Notes: generated by a model not told the origin, from the letters alone. A stretch of 21,522 nucleotides of DNA from Branchiostoma floridae (GCF_000003815.2 NC_049992.1:6813945-6835466); one strand, 5' to 3'; positions 9,401-17,935 are shown, numbered from the stretch's first letter. Numbers and translations: made by a program.

Positions 9401-9918
9401 TTATCCAGAACGTGCACTTGTGGGAGGAGCTTAGTGTCTTAGGAGGCGGAGACTATCTTGTATTGTATGTGATTTTTCGTAGTCAACCTGAGGCCGCCAT
9501 CTTTGTTCTCCCACGAGGTCACTTCCGGGTTTGATTGTGATAGAAGATCGCATATACTTACACCAAATCAACGTAGTTTGCATAAACCAAATCATTTTTG
9601 GGGACTCCGTGGTCAGATCTAACCTTCATATAATCACGTAAAATCTAGGTTCAGCGCTTGCTTTATAAACTGCGTATTTCCATCACGTAGATTACGGCAG
9701 GTGTCGCGAGGTCGAACTAAATATGGAAACTTTGGTGTAAACAATCGCCAGAAGTGACCGCTGCCATTTTCTCGTGACGTGTTGACTGCATGGACCCAAC
9801 ACACCGAGGTAGTATCGCTATCTCCGGTTCGATAGTTCGAAACAAAACCAGAAGCTGAAATTCAGCAAACCATTAACAAAGTCAACCTGCACAGTAGAAG
9901 ACAGATGTCGGCCGCCTT
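9401..9918. other. Spacer between the foldback arms
   Basis: About 520 bp of non-repetitive sequence with promoter-like motifs (listed separately) and a 27-bp block at 9704-9730 (TCGCGAGGTCGAAC...) that recurs with one mismatch at 10825-10851. A weaker motif group, AGAAGTGACC and GCTGCCATTTTC, near 9750-9775 echoes the ETS and YY1 words. It has no useful open frame. Confidence 0.55.
9493..9538 (-). promoter_or_regulatory. ETS + YY1 motif pair, candidate promoter of the minus-strand frame
   Basis: On the minus strand an ETS-type core CCGGAAGTG (9538-9530) is followed 27 bp later by AAGATGGCGGC (9503-9493), an exact match to the AANATGGCGGC consensus of YY1. In TATA-less metazoan promoters, ETS sites typically sit just upstream of the start of transcription and sense-strand YY1 sites just downstream. 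Order and orientation here fit transcription toward the nuclease-like frame, which opens about 260 bp downstream. Motif matching by eye only; no transcript evidence. Confidence 0.5.
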
Positions 9919-10225
9919 CGACAGGAGCGCATTCAGGATATCCAGAATGCGCTTCTTCGCTTGCGACGTGTTCTGGATATCCTAGAAGCGCTTTTAGGAT
10001 AGACGCAGATTTTGGATGCAGATCTATCCCAAATGTGCTTCTATCCCAAAAGCGCTTCTAGGATATCCAGAATGCGCTCCTTCGCTTGCGACGTATTCTG
10101 GATATCCCAGAAGCGCTTTTGGGATAAAGCACATTTTATCCCAGAAGCGCTTTTTAGGATAGACGACAAGATACTTTTCTTGTTAGACGAACATCTGCTT
10201 CTATCCCAGAAGCACTTTTGCGATA
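9919..10225. repeat. Palindromic array, right foldback arm
   Basis: Contains repeated words AGAAGCGCTTTTAGGATAG, TATCCAGAATGCGCTTC, TTCGCTTGCGACGTGTTCTG and CTTCTATCCCAAAAGCGCTT. The segment 9919-10057 is the inverted partner of 9235-9373. A further direct copy of the CGCTTGCGACGT-containing block follows with a period of 125 bp (9958 and 10083). Half-units of AGAAGCGCTTTT run on to about 10225. The plus-strand frame at 10012-10245 is just this array in translation. Confidence 0.85.
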
Positions 10226-10815
10226 GAATACAACCTGGGAACTGAATGGCTTGGGGAATTGATCATTGTGCAGCTGGACGTTTTCACTGACTGTCATCAT
10301 GTTTTATTATGGTACATTTTGTAATACATTTTATATGGTACATTTTGTAGTACATCTTGGGATGCACTATTGAGAATTGCTTTCTGTGTCTTCCATGCAC
10401 AATTAGATTGATGAAAATCATATAGTGAGAATCAAAAGGACAAAATAGTGTTTAATCTGCATGGAATTAAGTTTGATAAATGTCCCATTATCTGTGTACA
10501 CTGTATACATATTGTATTCAGCAGTGTATAATTACCTCTGTGCATTAACTTGCAATAAAGATAACTTCCATTAGAAGATTTGTCATCTTTTCTTTTCATA
10601 TCCATGAAGGAGAAATAAAAGCTACTATACAGTACGACAGGGCTTTGAGAAATTTCATCACTAACTAAAAAGACTGTTGCAGATATATATCATCACATTC
10701 AGTCCCTCCATGCTTTTATTTCAGAAACAAGATGTCTTGAATAAATGACTCTAAATGGTGGAATTCGCACATCAGCCAGCATTCAGCGCAATTATCGCAA
10801 GTAGACTGTCGCGAC
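10226..10815. other. AT-rich interior segment
   Basis: No gene is seen. A 26-bp direct duplication with the core TATGGTACATTTTGTA lies at 10308-10357. An AATAAA at 10554-10559 follows a T-rich stretch and could be the poly(A) signal of a plus-strand transcript or LINE-like tail, but no upstream reading frame supports this. Confidence 0.35.
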
Positions 10816-10817
10816 GT

Positions 10818-11035
10818 CTCGCGATCGCGAGGTCGAACCAAATATGGAAACAATCACCGCTTGCGGTCCTGTCAATCACCATGATTGACGGCGACAAGGA
10901 AGCGCGTCTGGGATATCCAGGATGCGCTCTGGCTTAGGGTGCTTTTAGAATAGAAGCACATTTAGGATGCAGGCTTATCCCAGAAGTGCTTCTATCCTAA
11001 AAGCGCTTTTGGGATAGAGCACATTTGGGATAGTA
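10818..11035. repeat. Second, partial copy of the palindromic-array element
   Basis: It begins with the CpG palindrome CTCGCGATCGCGAG (10818-10831) overlapping the 27-bp block shared with the spacer of the first copy. After about 40 bp come the array words again: GGGATATCCAGGATGCGCTC near 10910, CTTATCCCAGAAGTGCTTC and TATCCTAAAAGCGCTTTTGG near 10995. The same order of block then array in both places indicates duplication of a larger unit, with part of the spacer deleted here. Confidence 0.75.
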
Positions 11036-11387
11036 CAGGTCCACATTAACCAGCCTGGGGTGTTGTCTTTATGCTCAATGTGTAGGAACCTGTCATGCTG
11101 TGTCACTCACTGAGATTTTCCCGCCAAAAACTAACTCGTTCCCAGGATTGTTTGCTTTTGCTTTTCCCAGCATGCTTTGCACAGAAAATATGCTCTTCTT
11201 CCCAGGACTGTCTGTGTGATAAACAGAGACACTTGTAGCCCTCATGCAGCAGTATACATTTTAAAATGTAATCCACAAAAGACTCGCACAGGCATATTAT
11301 TGGAATGAGTGGTTTAATAGGACGCAGTGGAGAAGTGTCGAAACCCTTTGTGTGCTACCCTCACCTCGTCTATTTGAAACAGCCCAT
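11036..11387. other. Interior segment before the right arm
   Basis: About 350 bp with no gene. It holds three related TTCCCAG words: CGTTCCCAGGATTG near 11149, the ZNF143-like site listed separately, and CTTCCCAGGACTG near 11199. Confidence 0.4.
11164..11181 (+). promoter_or_regulatory. ZNF143/Staf-like site
   Basis: TTCCCAGCATGCTTTGCA matches 17 of 18 positions of the degenerate Staf/ZNF143 consensus YWCCCRNMATSCMYYRCR as I know it. Such sites drive many TATA-less and snRNA-type promoters. No transcript start can be tied to this one. It may be a chance or element-borne site. Confidence 0.4.
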
Positions 11388-11633
11388 GACCTCAACGCAA
11401 GCGGCTAGGGAAACCAAACTCACGTCACTTCTTCCTTACCCCAATAGCTTTCTACCACATAAAATCATGACTGTAGCATGTTTAAAACAGGAGATACAAA
11501 GCCCGGAAGGTCTGCTGCAGTACCAAAAAGCGCCCCTAGGGGGCGCCAAAAGTCAAATCAAGTGGCCCGCGTACTTTTTCAAAAGAGTAGTATCACATGA
11601 GTATTTGTACTAAGTTTGGCGCTTGTATCACAA
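11388..11633 (+). repeat. Extra partial right arm (one unit plus terminal module)
   Basis: Begins in the middle of a unit (CAACGCAAGCGGCTAGGG) and runs through one CATGACTGTAGCATG unit and the CTAGGGGGCGCCAAAAGTCA module to GCGCTTGTATCACAATTAGAG. There it stops abruptly, about 10 bp before the inner boundary of the full right arm. It lacks the CCCCACTA terminus. This duplicated partial arm has no counterpart on the left. Confidence 0.8.
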
Positions 11634-11639
11634 TTAGAG

Positions 11640-12232
11640 TTGAACATTTAGCTTTCCCATAGTCAAGAACCTACTTTTGGACATTTCAAACGTCCGGAGT
11701 TGTTCCGCTTCACATTCGTCAGCGGCAAAAAACCGTTGCTGCAGTTCCAACGCAAGCTGCTAGGGAGACCAAACTTACATCACTTCGTCCTTACTCCAAC
11801 AGCTTCCTACCACATAAAAATTATGACTGTAGCATGTCTAGAACAGGAGATACAAAGTCCGGAAGGTCTGCTGCAGTACCAAAAAGCGCCCCTAGGGCAA
11901 TTCGGCAGCGGCAAAAAAACGCCGCTGTAGTTCCAACACAAGCCGCTAGGGAAACCAAACTTACGTCACTTGTTCCTTACCCTACCAGCTTTCTACCACA
12001 TAAAAATCATGACTGTAGCATGTTTAGAACAGGAGATACAAAGCCCGGAAGGTCTGCTGCAGTACCAAAAGGCGCCGCTAGGGGGCGCCGAAAGTCAAAT
12101 CAAGTGGCCCGCGTACTTTTTCAAAACAGTAAAGTCCAATGAGTATCTGTACCAAGTTTGGTGCTTGTATCACAAAGTGAAAGATTCCTCCAAAATTTGA
12201 TGTTATCTGCCCCACTATACCCGCACACTGTG
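11640..12232 (+). repeat. Right mirror arm with two tandem units
   Basis: Same order as the left arm read in reverse complement: CATTTAGCTTTCCCATAGTC inner boundary, GTTGTTCCGCTTC, two copies of the unit (CATGACTGTAGCATG-type words about 186 bp apart, at 11823 and 12009), CTAGGGGGCGCCGAAAGTCA, GTACCAAGTTTGGTGCTTGT, CACAAAGTGAAAGATT and TTATCTGCCCCACTA. It has one unit fewer than the left arm. The plus-strand frames of 76-102 codons here are repeat translations. Confidence 0.85.
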
Positions 12233-13079
12233 TGTCTTGAGAAGTGTGTATTCAAGTGATAATTGCTATCAATGCCCTTTAACAGAAAATTGTACGGAAA
12301 ACAGTAGAAAAGTATCCCTGGAATAAAGAAACGAAAAGCTTCTATCTCTGTATCCTATTTCTTACATTAATAAATCTTATGATTATGATAAAATGTTAAC
12401 TTGTGTATATTCAACTTACGGTGCCACGTAAAGTGAATGTCGACCAAATTTCAGGGGTTGGTTAACATGTAAATCTTCCTAATCACTCCTGCAATTTGTC
12501 CTATTTATGGCGTAATATGACGTAATCATGACGTCATTGATGGGATTCCATTTCTTAAAACAGTCTAGATAAGGAATTTCCATAATGCCTGAAGGTATAA
12601 CATAAAAAAAATTCTTACTGATATCAAGGTCTGCTAAGACCTCTGTTGTCAATAGCAACGGTATAGACGTCAAAGTGGCATCATGAAATGACGTCATGTG
12701 TACTCTAGCTACCCTTCCTTATCAACCATTTTATGTTTTCAACATATAACCCCAAAACACAACTCAGGGACTGAAGGTTTTTATAATATGATTTGTATAA
12801 ATTATCATTAATGAATATTTTCTTGTAAAACAAATACAACAGTGACGAAATTCTAGTGACAACAGCCTGATTAAACATTCACTTACTTCATTATTTCAAA
12901 ATTATTGCCAAACAAATTTTAGGATAAGTCACCATGGTTAATAGTCCTAGCACAATCCGTTCAGCAATTATATTACGTGAAGGTTTGCTCGGTAGGTCGG
13001 GGTCCGTCATTACTTTCAAATATTTTCGATATGGATGTCCCTGAAGCTCAACCGGTATCAGCCTCACGCGAACTGCTTC
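12233..13079. other. AT-rich spacer
   Basis: No gene is recognised. Around 12505-12700 several CRE-like TGACGTCA words occur (ATGACGTCATTG, AATGACGTCATG), with TGACGT half-sites nearby. The minus-strand frame at 12479-12697 has no recognisable motif. Confidence 0.35.
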
Positions 13080-13380
13080 TCATTCAAAATTGGTAACTGG
13101 GAGACCTAGCTTTAATGCTTGGAAGGGAAGCTGACCCCGTCTTTTGGAAGGGTTGTAAAATGAGAGTCCTTGTTCGAGTGCGTACCTCCAATACGTTAAA
13201 GGGGAATGGCTAGCAACCCCTCCCTGTAAAAAAACCTGCTCTGTAACTGAAACAGCAAGAATATGTGCCAAAAAGCAGTTACTCAAGCAGCTGGATATGA
13301 TTTTGGAAACGGTCAGACGTTTCAACTACTATCCACTATCTTTCGTCAGTGACACTAAAGTGATCTGGAAGAAACAGGTC
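13080..13380. repeat. Probable dispersed repeat fragment
   Basis: The segment has a distinctive non-random look (GGTAACTGGGAGACC, GTTCGAGTGCGTACCTCCAA, AACGGTCAGACGTTTCAA, ATCCACTATCTTTCGTCAGT). I associate it with dispersed repeats of lancelet and other invertebrate genomes, from memory only. A minus-strand frame of 81 codons covers it but matches no domain I can name. It could be part of a retroelement. Confidence 0.3.
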
Positions 13381-13995
13381 TTTTATACCCTAACTATATG
13401 AATGAAGACAACCTTAGATGTCCAATAGGAAACGTTGTATTGTAATGTGCATCGACGGAGCAAGAAATATTGAGGCCCTATGAGGCACAAACCACTAAAA
13501 GGGTCTGAGTGAACGAATATTTAAAAAATATATACATCACATTAAGCTATAATCCACTATCGCTGTTCAACATGTCTGAATAAAAAGTCTGCATGGAAAC
13601 CCTTGCCTTCCAGCCAAGTGAGCCATTCTCTCCAAACGAGGTGCTATTCGTATGGACCCTAAATTACCCTGATACAATCTGACATCTCCCGCGTCACAGG
13701 GTTTAGCGTAATGTATCTAACTGCAGGGGAAAGCACTTACACAGACAACAACTACGTTCTACCCTCTGGTAGGGTAAAAGGTGTGTCAAAATAACTGCGC
13801 TACGCGGTATAATGTACTACCCTACCGTGGGACAGCTGTTCACGGTTCTATGCTAATCTTCAATCAGCTCTATCGGTGGCATTTTTTCCATCACTCAAAC
13901 GAGGAGAACACTTTCTTTTGAAACAACGGTGACGTTGCCACTAAACAACACCCCCCCCGTCGCAGCCTTGTCAAGGGAAAGACTGTCAGACGTGC
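13381..13995. other. Gene-poor spacer
   Basis: No gene or clear repeat is seen. A small perfect hairpin TACCCT-CTGGT-AGGGTA lies near 13761-13777, followed by a CTACCCTACC echo near 13816. A C9 homopolymer near 13950 precedes the LINE fragment. Confidence 0.35.
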
Positions 13996-14282
13996 ATGTG
14001 CAAACTTTTTTCCATCAATTGTCTCAAGCTAACATTTTACAAACATATTAAAACCGAATATACCATGGAAACCTATCTATACCAGAACGACGCTGACAAG
14101 AGGTTCAATGTATGTAAGATAAGAATCAGTGCTCACCCACTAGAGAAAGAAAAGGGTCGTTATAAAAAGTTGTCAGTTCAAGATAGATTGTACAAATACT
14201 GTGCGATGGATGCAGTGGAAGATGAAATACATTTTATATGTAACTGCCCCCATTACGAGAATGAAAGAACAACCTTTTTGAC
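13996..14282 (+). pseudogene. LINE reverse-transcriptase C-terminal fragment, cut by the gap
   Basis: The plus-strand frame contains KIRISAHPLEKEKGRYKK, then RLYKYCAMDAVEDEIHFICN and CPHYENER. This is the conserved C-terminal zinc-knuckle region found after the RT domain in many aquatic-animal non-LTR elements: a basic RISxHxLxxExGRY stretch, then C-x2-C...VEDExHF...C...CPxY. One knuckle cysteine is missing: YKYC stands where CxxC is expected. The RT and endonuclease parts are absent upstream, so this is a dead 5'-truncated copy. The protein runs directly into the N gap, and its 3' end cannot be read. Confidence 0.75.
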
Positions 14283-14382
14283 NNNNNNNNNNNNNNNNNN
14301 NNNNNNNNNNNNNNNNNNNNNNNNNNNNNNNNNNNNNNNNNNNNNNNNNNNNNNNNNNNNNNNNNNNNNNNNNNNNNNNNNN
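14283..14382. other. Assembly gap, exactly 100 N
   Basis: One hundred unknown bases, the usual placeholder for a gap of unknown size. The open frame that appears to continue across it (to 14514) is meaningless, because the distance and phase are unknown. Confidence 0.98.
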
Positions 14383-14660
14383 TGGAGGTCCCGTGTTTGG
14401 TTAGCGCCATCCCCCAGGCACGTTAAAGAACCCACCACATGTGCGATGGTGCAGTGTGAGCGGATCAAACCATTCCGGCCAAAATGGGGTAGGGAATCTC
14501 CCGAGCAGCCCTAGTAACCCCTATTTCGCCTATTGGGTCAGTTAGTCCTCAGTGAGCAATTGGGCTGGTCTCAATCATGATGTTTCTGACCTAGGCCGAA
14601 GAGATGCTGTTACAGTTACAATGTAACCCGTAAGCATGAGGTCAGTGACAGGTCTTGTTA
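14383..14660. repeat. Retroelement-like repeat fragment
   Basis: The segment after the gap contains GCGCCATCCCCCAGGCACGT and TTAAAGAACCCACCACA, wording that I recognise as a recurrent SINE/LINE-associated tail in marine invertebrate DNA (memory, not a search). It is followed by CCCGAGCAGCCCTAGTAACC and a GTGAGCAATTGGGCTGG stretch. It may be the 3' part of the element broken by the gap or a separate insertion. Confidence 0.4.
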
Positions 14661-14985
14661 CGTGGTGACTACTAGTATTAAGTAAAAAAAAAATTGTAGT
14701 CAGAGACATAACTAAAAGTGGCCCCCATCCAAGATTTGAAGACTCGGGCCCATCACCACCTTCTCAACGTGCAAGACCAGCGGGAACCACGGATCAGCTA
14801 CTAAACTGAAGTACTATATATGCAGAGCTTTACATCCTGTCTCAGAATTAAGTTCTATTCGTGGCTTTTGTTTACCGCTACATATATGTTGCCTGCCATA
14901 TACCTGTGATATATATGCACTTAAATCTCAATATCAGACCTAGGGAAAATGTTGTGTACATGTAACCGGAAACGCACTTATTTTC
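14661..14985. other. Gene-poor spacer
   Basis: Nothing recognisable beyond a poly-A tract near 14682-14692 and alternating TATA stretches near 14814-14917. Confidence 0.35.
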
Positions 14986-15315
14986 TTGGGCCTAACTAGA
15001 GAGTTAGATATGACAGTGCCATCTGTATCTTTATCTATATAGCAGGTATAACTGCCCTTCGACGTTTTGCACCAGCTTCGCAGGCACGCGGTGCGGCAGC
15101 AGCTGGTTATATTACACTGAACGACCCGTCACACCTTACTGTTGCACATCTATCTGCAAGTGTTCTTTAAAACTATCCAACAAAGATGCCCCTACTGTGC
15201 TTGGTGATAACAAATCAAACTCTACGATATTTTTCACTCTTATATTTACATCGAAGCAGGATAGTTGACGTACAATGTTACACTGCCTGTTCTTCAGAAT
15301 GTTGGTTCTGCCCTT
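14986..15315 (-). mobile_element. Decayed CR1/L2-like LINE 3' end
   Basis: Read on the minus strand from about 15312, the translation RTNILKNRQCNIVRQLSCFD, NIRVKNIVEFDLLS, VGASLLDSFKEHLQ resembles the end of CR1/L2-class reverse transcriptases: a basic stretch, an N/FxxR..xxWNxLP-type segment (here degraded) and a final xxFKxxL helix. A stop follows at about 15142. Next come a GC-rich 3' UTR with CAGCTGCTGCCGCACCGCG and a terminal ATATAGATAAAGATACAGAT repeat, the microsatellite type of end used by this class. The key WNSLP motif is lost, so it is dead. Confidence 0.5.
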
Positions 15316-15560
15316 GGTGCTGAACTTGGTGCTGAACTATTAGGTTTTACATTCCTCGGCATTCAATTGGCCCTTTCATCAATTCGTAAAAAGCCTTTTC
15401 AAAGTTAACCGAATTGAGAAAGGAAATAGAAATAAGGTCATAATTCACCATCCAATCGGAGACAATGACAGTCAATGAAATGTCCCTCCTATACAGTAGA
15501 AAGCATAAAATTGTTGAATAGGATCACATGTAAAGCTAGTACACCCTTGCGAAAAACAAA
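15316..15560. other. Gene-poor spacer
   Basis: AT-rich with no frame or motif of note. A local duplication of TGGTGCTGAACT lies near 15316-15339. Confidence 0.35.
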
Positions 15561-15815
15561 GACAGACAACCTAGTTATGTGATGTCCAAACTCCATATCT
15601 ACGTACTTAGACCTATACATATGTAGTGTTTTATAAAAGAGAGGATGTATATGTGTAACAGTCTGAAACGTTTAACCTGTATATTATGTCAATGCGCCAT
15701 TTACGTCCATGCTACTGTAGTCATCGACTTTGTAATAGACTACTATTATTGTCTTGATTGCTCCACCATCATTCGCAATATATTGTACCGTGTCAGGCAA
15801 TAAAGCTCATTCATT
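15561..15815 (+). mobile_element. Probable LINE 3' UTR tail
   Basis: The segment ends in TGTCAGGCAATAAAGCTCATTCATTAATT, i.e. a GCAATAAAG signal immediately followed by short ATTC-type repeats. This matches the 3' end of non-LTR elements that finish in CATTCATT microsatellites. The same type of ending, in the other orientation, closes the LINE fragment at 20224. No coding part is preserved upstream. Confidence 0.45.
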
Positions 15816-15977
15816 AATTTGATATACAGTACCAGACAGACTACTGACTGATGTAATAGAAATATATACATTTTCATTGAAATTTGACAGGTTTCAGTTG
15901 GCTAGGCGTGATTATTGTTGGCGGAATCCAAATCATTGACTTCTAGATCAAAGCCATGGTCAATACAAATGAGCGTC

Positions 15978-16190
15978 GGGCTCCGGGCGTGGAGTAACTG
16001 GTAGAGCGTTCGGCTCGGAATCTATAGGTCCTGAGTTCGATCCCTGCCGTGCCCTGACGCTGTGCCCTTGGGAAAGGCACTTTACACGACCTTCCTCTCT
16101 TCAACCAGGTGTAAAAACTGGGTACCTGACTTCCTTCGGGGAGGTAAAGAACTACCTTTACCTTCTTCTATCTGTACCGTGCATGTGGCA
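15978..16190 (+). mobile_element. tRNA-derived SINE
   Basis: The 5' part is tRNA-like with an A-box-like TGGAGTAACTGG (15990-16001) and a B-box GAGTTCGATCC (16033-16043), the internal promoter of RNA polymerase III. It is followed by TTGGGAAAGGCACTTTAC (16068-16085), a body motif widely shared by invertebrate SINEs, then CGACCTTCCTCTC and a GGTAAAGAACTACCTTTACC palindromic stretch near 16143-16162. It is not a true tRNA gene: the stem partners are degraded and a long non-tRNA body follows. Mobilisation would need a partner LINE. Confidence 0.75.
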
Positions 16191-16248
16191 CTTTTAATAT
16201 AAGTTACGAAAAACATGAGTGCACTGCCACATTATCCTCGTCTGTCCA

Positions 16249-16405
16249 AAGGCAAATAGGAAACTTATCTCACTTCTTCCTGAGCACGAGAGCTATCTAA
16301 CACTCAAAAATCGTGACCATAGCTTGTTCAGAACACGAGATAGCAGAACCGGAAGTTGCGCTGCAGTACCAAGGGAACCGCTAGGAGGCCCAAAATCTAA
16401 ACATT
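16249..16405 (+). repeat. Diverged solitary copy of the mirror-arm unit
   Basis: The order of words follows the arm unit: AGGAAACTTATCTCACTTCT (for AGGGAAACC..ACTTACGTCACTTCTTCC), a CTATCTAACACTCAAAAATC stretch (for CTACCACATAAAAATC), GTGACCATAGCTTGTTCAG, AACACGAGATAGCAGAACCG, GCTGCAGTACCAA, and CGCTAGGAGGCCCAAAATCT (for CGCTAGGGGGCGCCAAAAGT). It lacks the outer terminal module and has no neighbouring repeat. The unit is therefore a dispersed family older than the element at 6700-12232. Confidence 0.7.
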
Positions 16406-16798
16406 TCCAGCTTTAATCACATCTACCAACACACCAAGTATAAAACCAATCCACCCAGCCGTTCTTACGTTATCTACGCGCGGAAAATAAATTCCTGTAC
16501 AGTTTTTTGGAATCCCTGACAAACGGACGCACACTATACTATAAGGCTAGCACCTGAGGCGTCGCCAAAAAATGAGCCACGCACTAGACCACGCGATGGC
16601 ATCTTTGAACGCCCAAGATTTATAGTCCTGTCCTAAAAGACAAACGGCGCTACAATAACACATTCTGAATTTGACATTGATGAATGATATATCAGTCCAC
16701 CCAACTCCTCGTCCTCGTAAGCCCATACCCGCTACTTTACTCTACATCCAGGAGAAAGCACATGATTTATTGCATTCTTCGTCCAACCTTTATCAGGT
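16406..16798. other. Gene-poor spacer
   Basis: No gene or repeat is recognised. The frame at 16671-16928 owes its second half to the 20-bp repeat that follows. Confidence 0.35.
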
Positions 16799-16878
16799 GA
16801 GTTGTAAAGAGTACAAATGGGTTTTAAAGGGCATAAATGAGTTGTACGGGGTATTAATGAGCTGTAAAGGTAATATAT
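16799..16878. repeat. 20-bp minisatellite, four units
   Basis: Four adjacent degenerate units of exactly 20 bp are present: GAGTTGTAAAGAGTACAAAT, GGGTTTTAAAGGGCATAAAT, GAGTTGTACGGGGTATTAAT and GAGCTGTAAAGGTAATATAT. The consensus is roughly GAGTTGTAAAGGGTATAAAT. Divergence between units is considerable, so the array is old. Confidence 0.8.
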
Positions 16879-17500
16879 GGACAGGAAAACGATATGAGAG
16901 AGTAGGGTACTTAGATAGACAGCACTAGCTTAACTACACATAGCGCGGTGAAATGAAAAGGAAATACATTTGTCATTAATCATACAGTAATAGTTCTTCA
17001 ATACATCCAAACTATAAGCTACAAAAAGCACTGTACATGTGTGCAAGGAACATCATAAGGCCATACATAGCGGCCTTCTTCGTTGACCTTAAAACTACAA
17101 TGCGGCTGTTAATCCTTTTCGTTGTCATATGATAACGCAAAATATAACGATGATGTAAGAAGATGTTGTGTAAGGAAGGGTGGACTCATTTCTCACGCTA
17201 CTGACATCTTTCGTGCCACCGGCGTCTCTCGGTAGGACACTAGACCCAGTGTGTGTGAGTAGGCTGAACGGGCCGTTCTCTTGTAAATATCATATCTTAA
17301 ATCCGCTCGGTGCTAGGGTATGGCTCCACTGTCTGGGGCGGTCTCCCACGTGGTTTGTCAGATGATTTGGAAAAAAGTTAAAAAGACATGTCTTAAGATA
17401 TGTGGCTTACCCTGTAACCAACTGCCAACCCTTGAGACAATGCGAGAGGAGGCGTCTCTAAGCGAGTTATAAAGGATTCTGAAAGATAACTCACACCCCT
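16879..17500. other. Gene-poor spacer
   Basis: No recognisable gene or element. A short plus-strand frame at 17180-17365 has no known motif. Confidence 0.35.
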
Positions 17501-17935
17501 GTCACGTCTTCCTTTAGCCAAATGAGGAACCTTGATATGAACTGAGGCGTAAAAAGCCGTATAAACTGCCAGTCAGTCGTACTGAGAGACATAGGAACTC
17601 GTTTGTGTAGCGAGAGACTTACTAGACTAAGTCTGAGTCCCATGTCCCTATGTGCAATATCGTTCGCCCCCGTGTGCAATATCGTCCGCTTGCCTATATA
17701 TGTATACATGTACTCAGTTGCTTTGTTATTGTTGTGTTGGCATGTACGTCGTTAGGAGATTTTAAGTAACTGACACACGAAATGTTTTGAAAAATGTATT
17801 CTGCCTATCTCTTGATTTTAATTGTCAATGTATTTGTATTATTACCTTGTTAGAATTTTCTTTGTAAAATTGACGCAATTCAGTCTGATTGACTGCCAAG
17901 TTGATTAAATAAAGTTTGATTTTATTTGATCTATG
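17501..17935 (+). mobile_element. LINE 3' UTR with TTTGAT tail
   Basis: The stretch ends in TTGATTAAATAAAGTTTGAT followed by TTTATTTGAT, i.e. a poly(A)-type AATAAA signal merged into a TTTGAT microsatellite. Just upstream are TTGACGCAATTCAGTCTGAT and GACTGCCAAG, words that I associate with a common lancelet LINE 3' end (memory). The start is uncertain: a GAACTCGTTTGT..GACTAA stretch near 17597-17627 might be the last codons of the element, but I cannot confirm a frame. Confidence 0.5.

Larger units (their letters stand above)
6700..12232. mobile_element. Candidate 5.5-kb mirror-arm (foldback/TIR) element
   Basis: Two long arms (6700-7475 and 11640-12232) are reverse complements in content and order. 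Going inward, each has a terminal CCCCACTA/TAGTGGGGCAGATAA end, a CACTTTGTGATACAAGC..GGTACAGATACTCAT block, a GGGCGCC..AAAGTCAAA block, tandem units of about 186 bp, then a GAAGCGGAACAA..TATGGGAAAGCTAAATG inner boundary. They enclose a minus-strand nuclease-like frame, promoter-like motifs and palindromic arrays. The outermost bases (AGTTTGCGGTACTAG left; CAGTGTGCGGGTATAG right, reverse complement) are similar, but I find no clear target duplication. Either this is one element, or two separately inserted satellite-bearing elements flank an unrelated interior. Confidence 0.5.

Noticed and set aside
10012-10245. A 77-codon plus-strand protein
   Set aside because: It is the palindromic array read in frame.
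9230-11035. CRISPR array
   Set aside because: Repeats are palindromic, variably spaced and in both orientations, and the sequence is eukaryotic in character.
13996-14514. A 172-codon frame across the N gap
   Set aside because: The gap has unknown length; only the part before 14283 can be read.
15978-16055. A functional tRNA gene
   Set aside because: Boxes A and B are present, but the stems do not close well and a SINE body follows directly.
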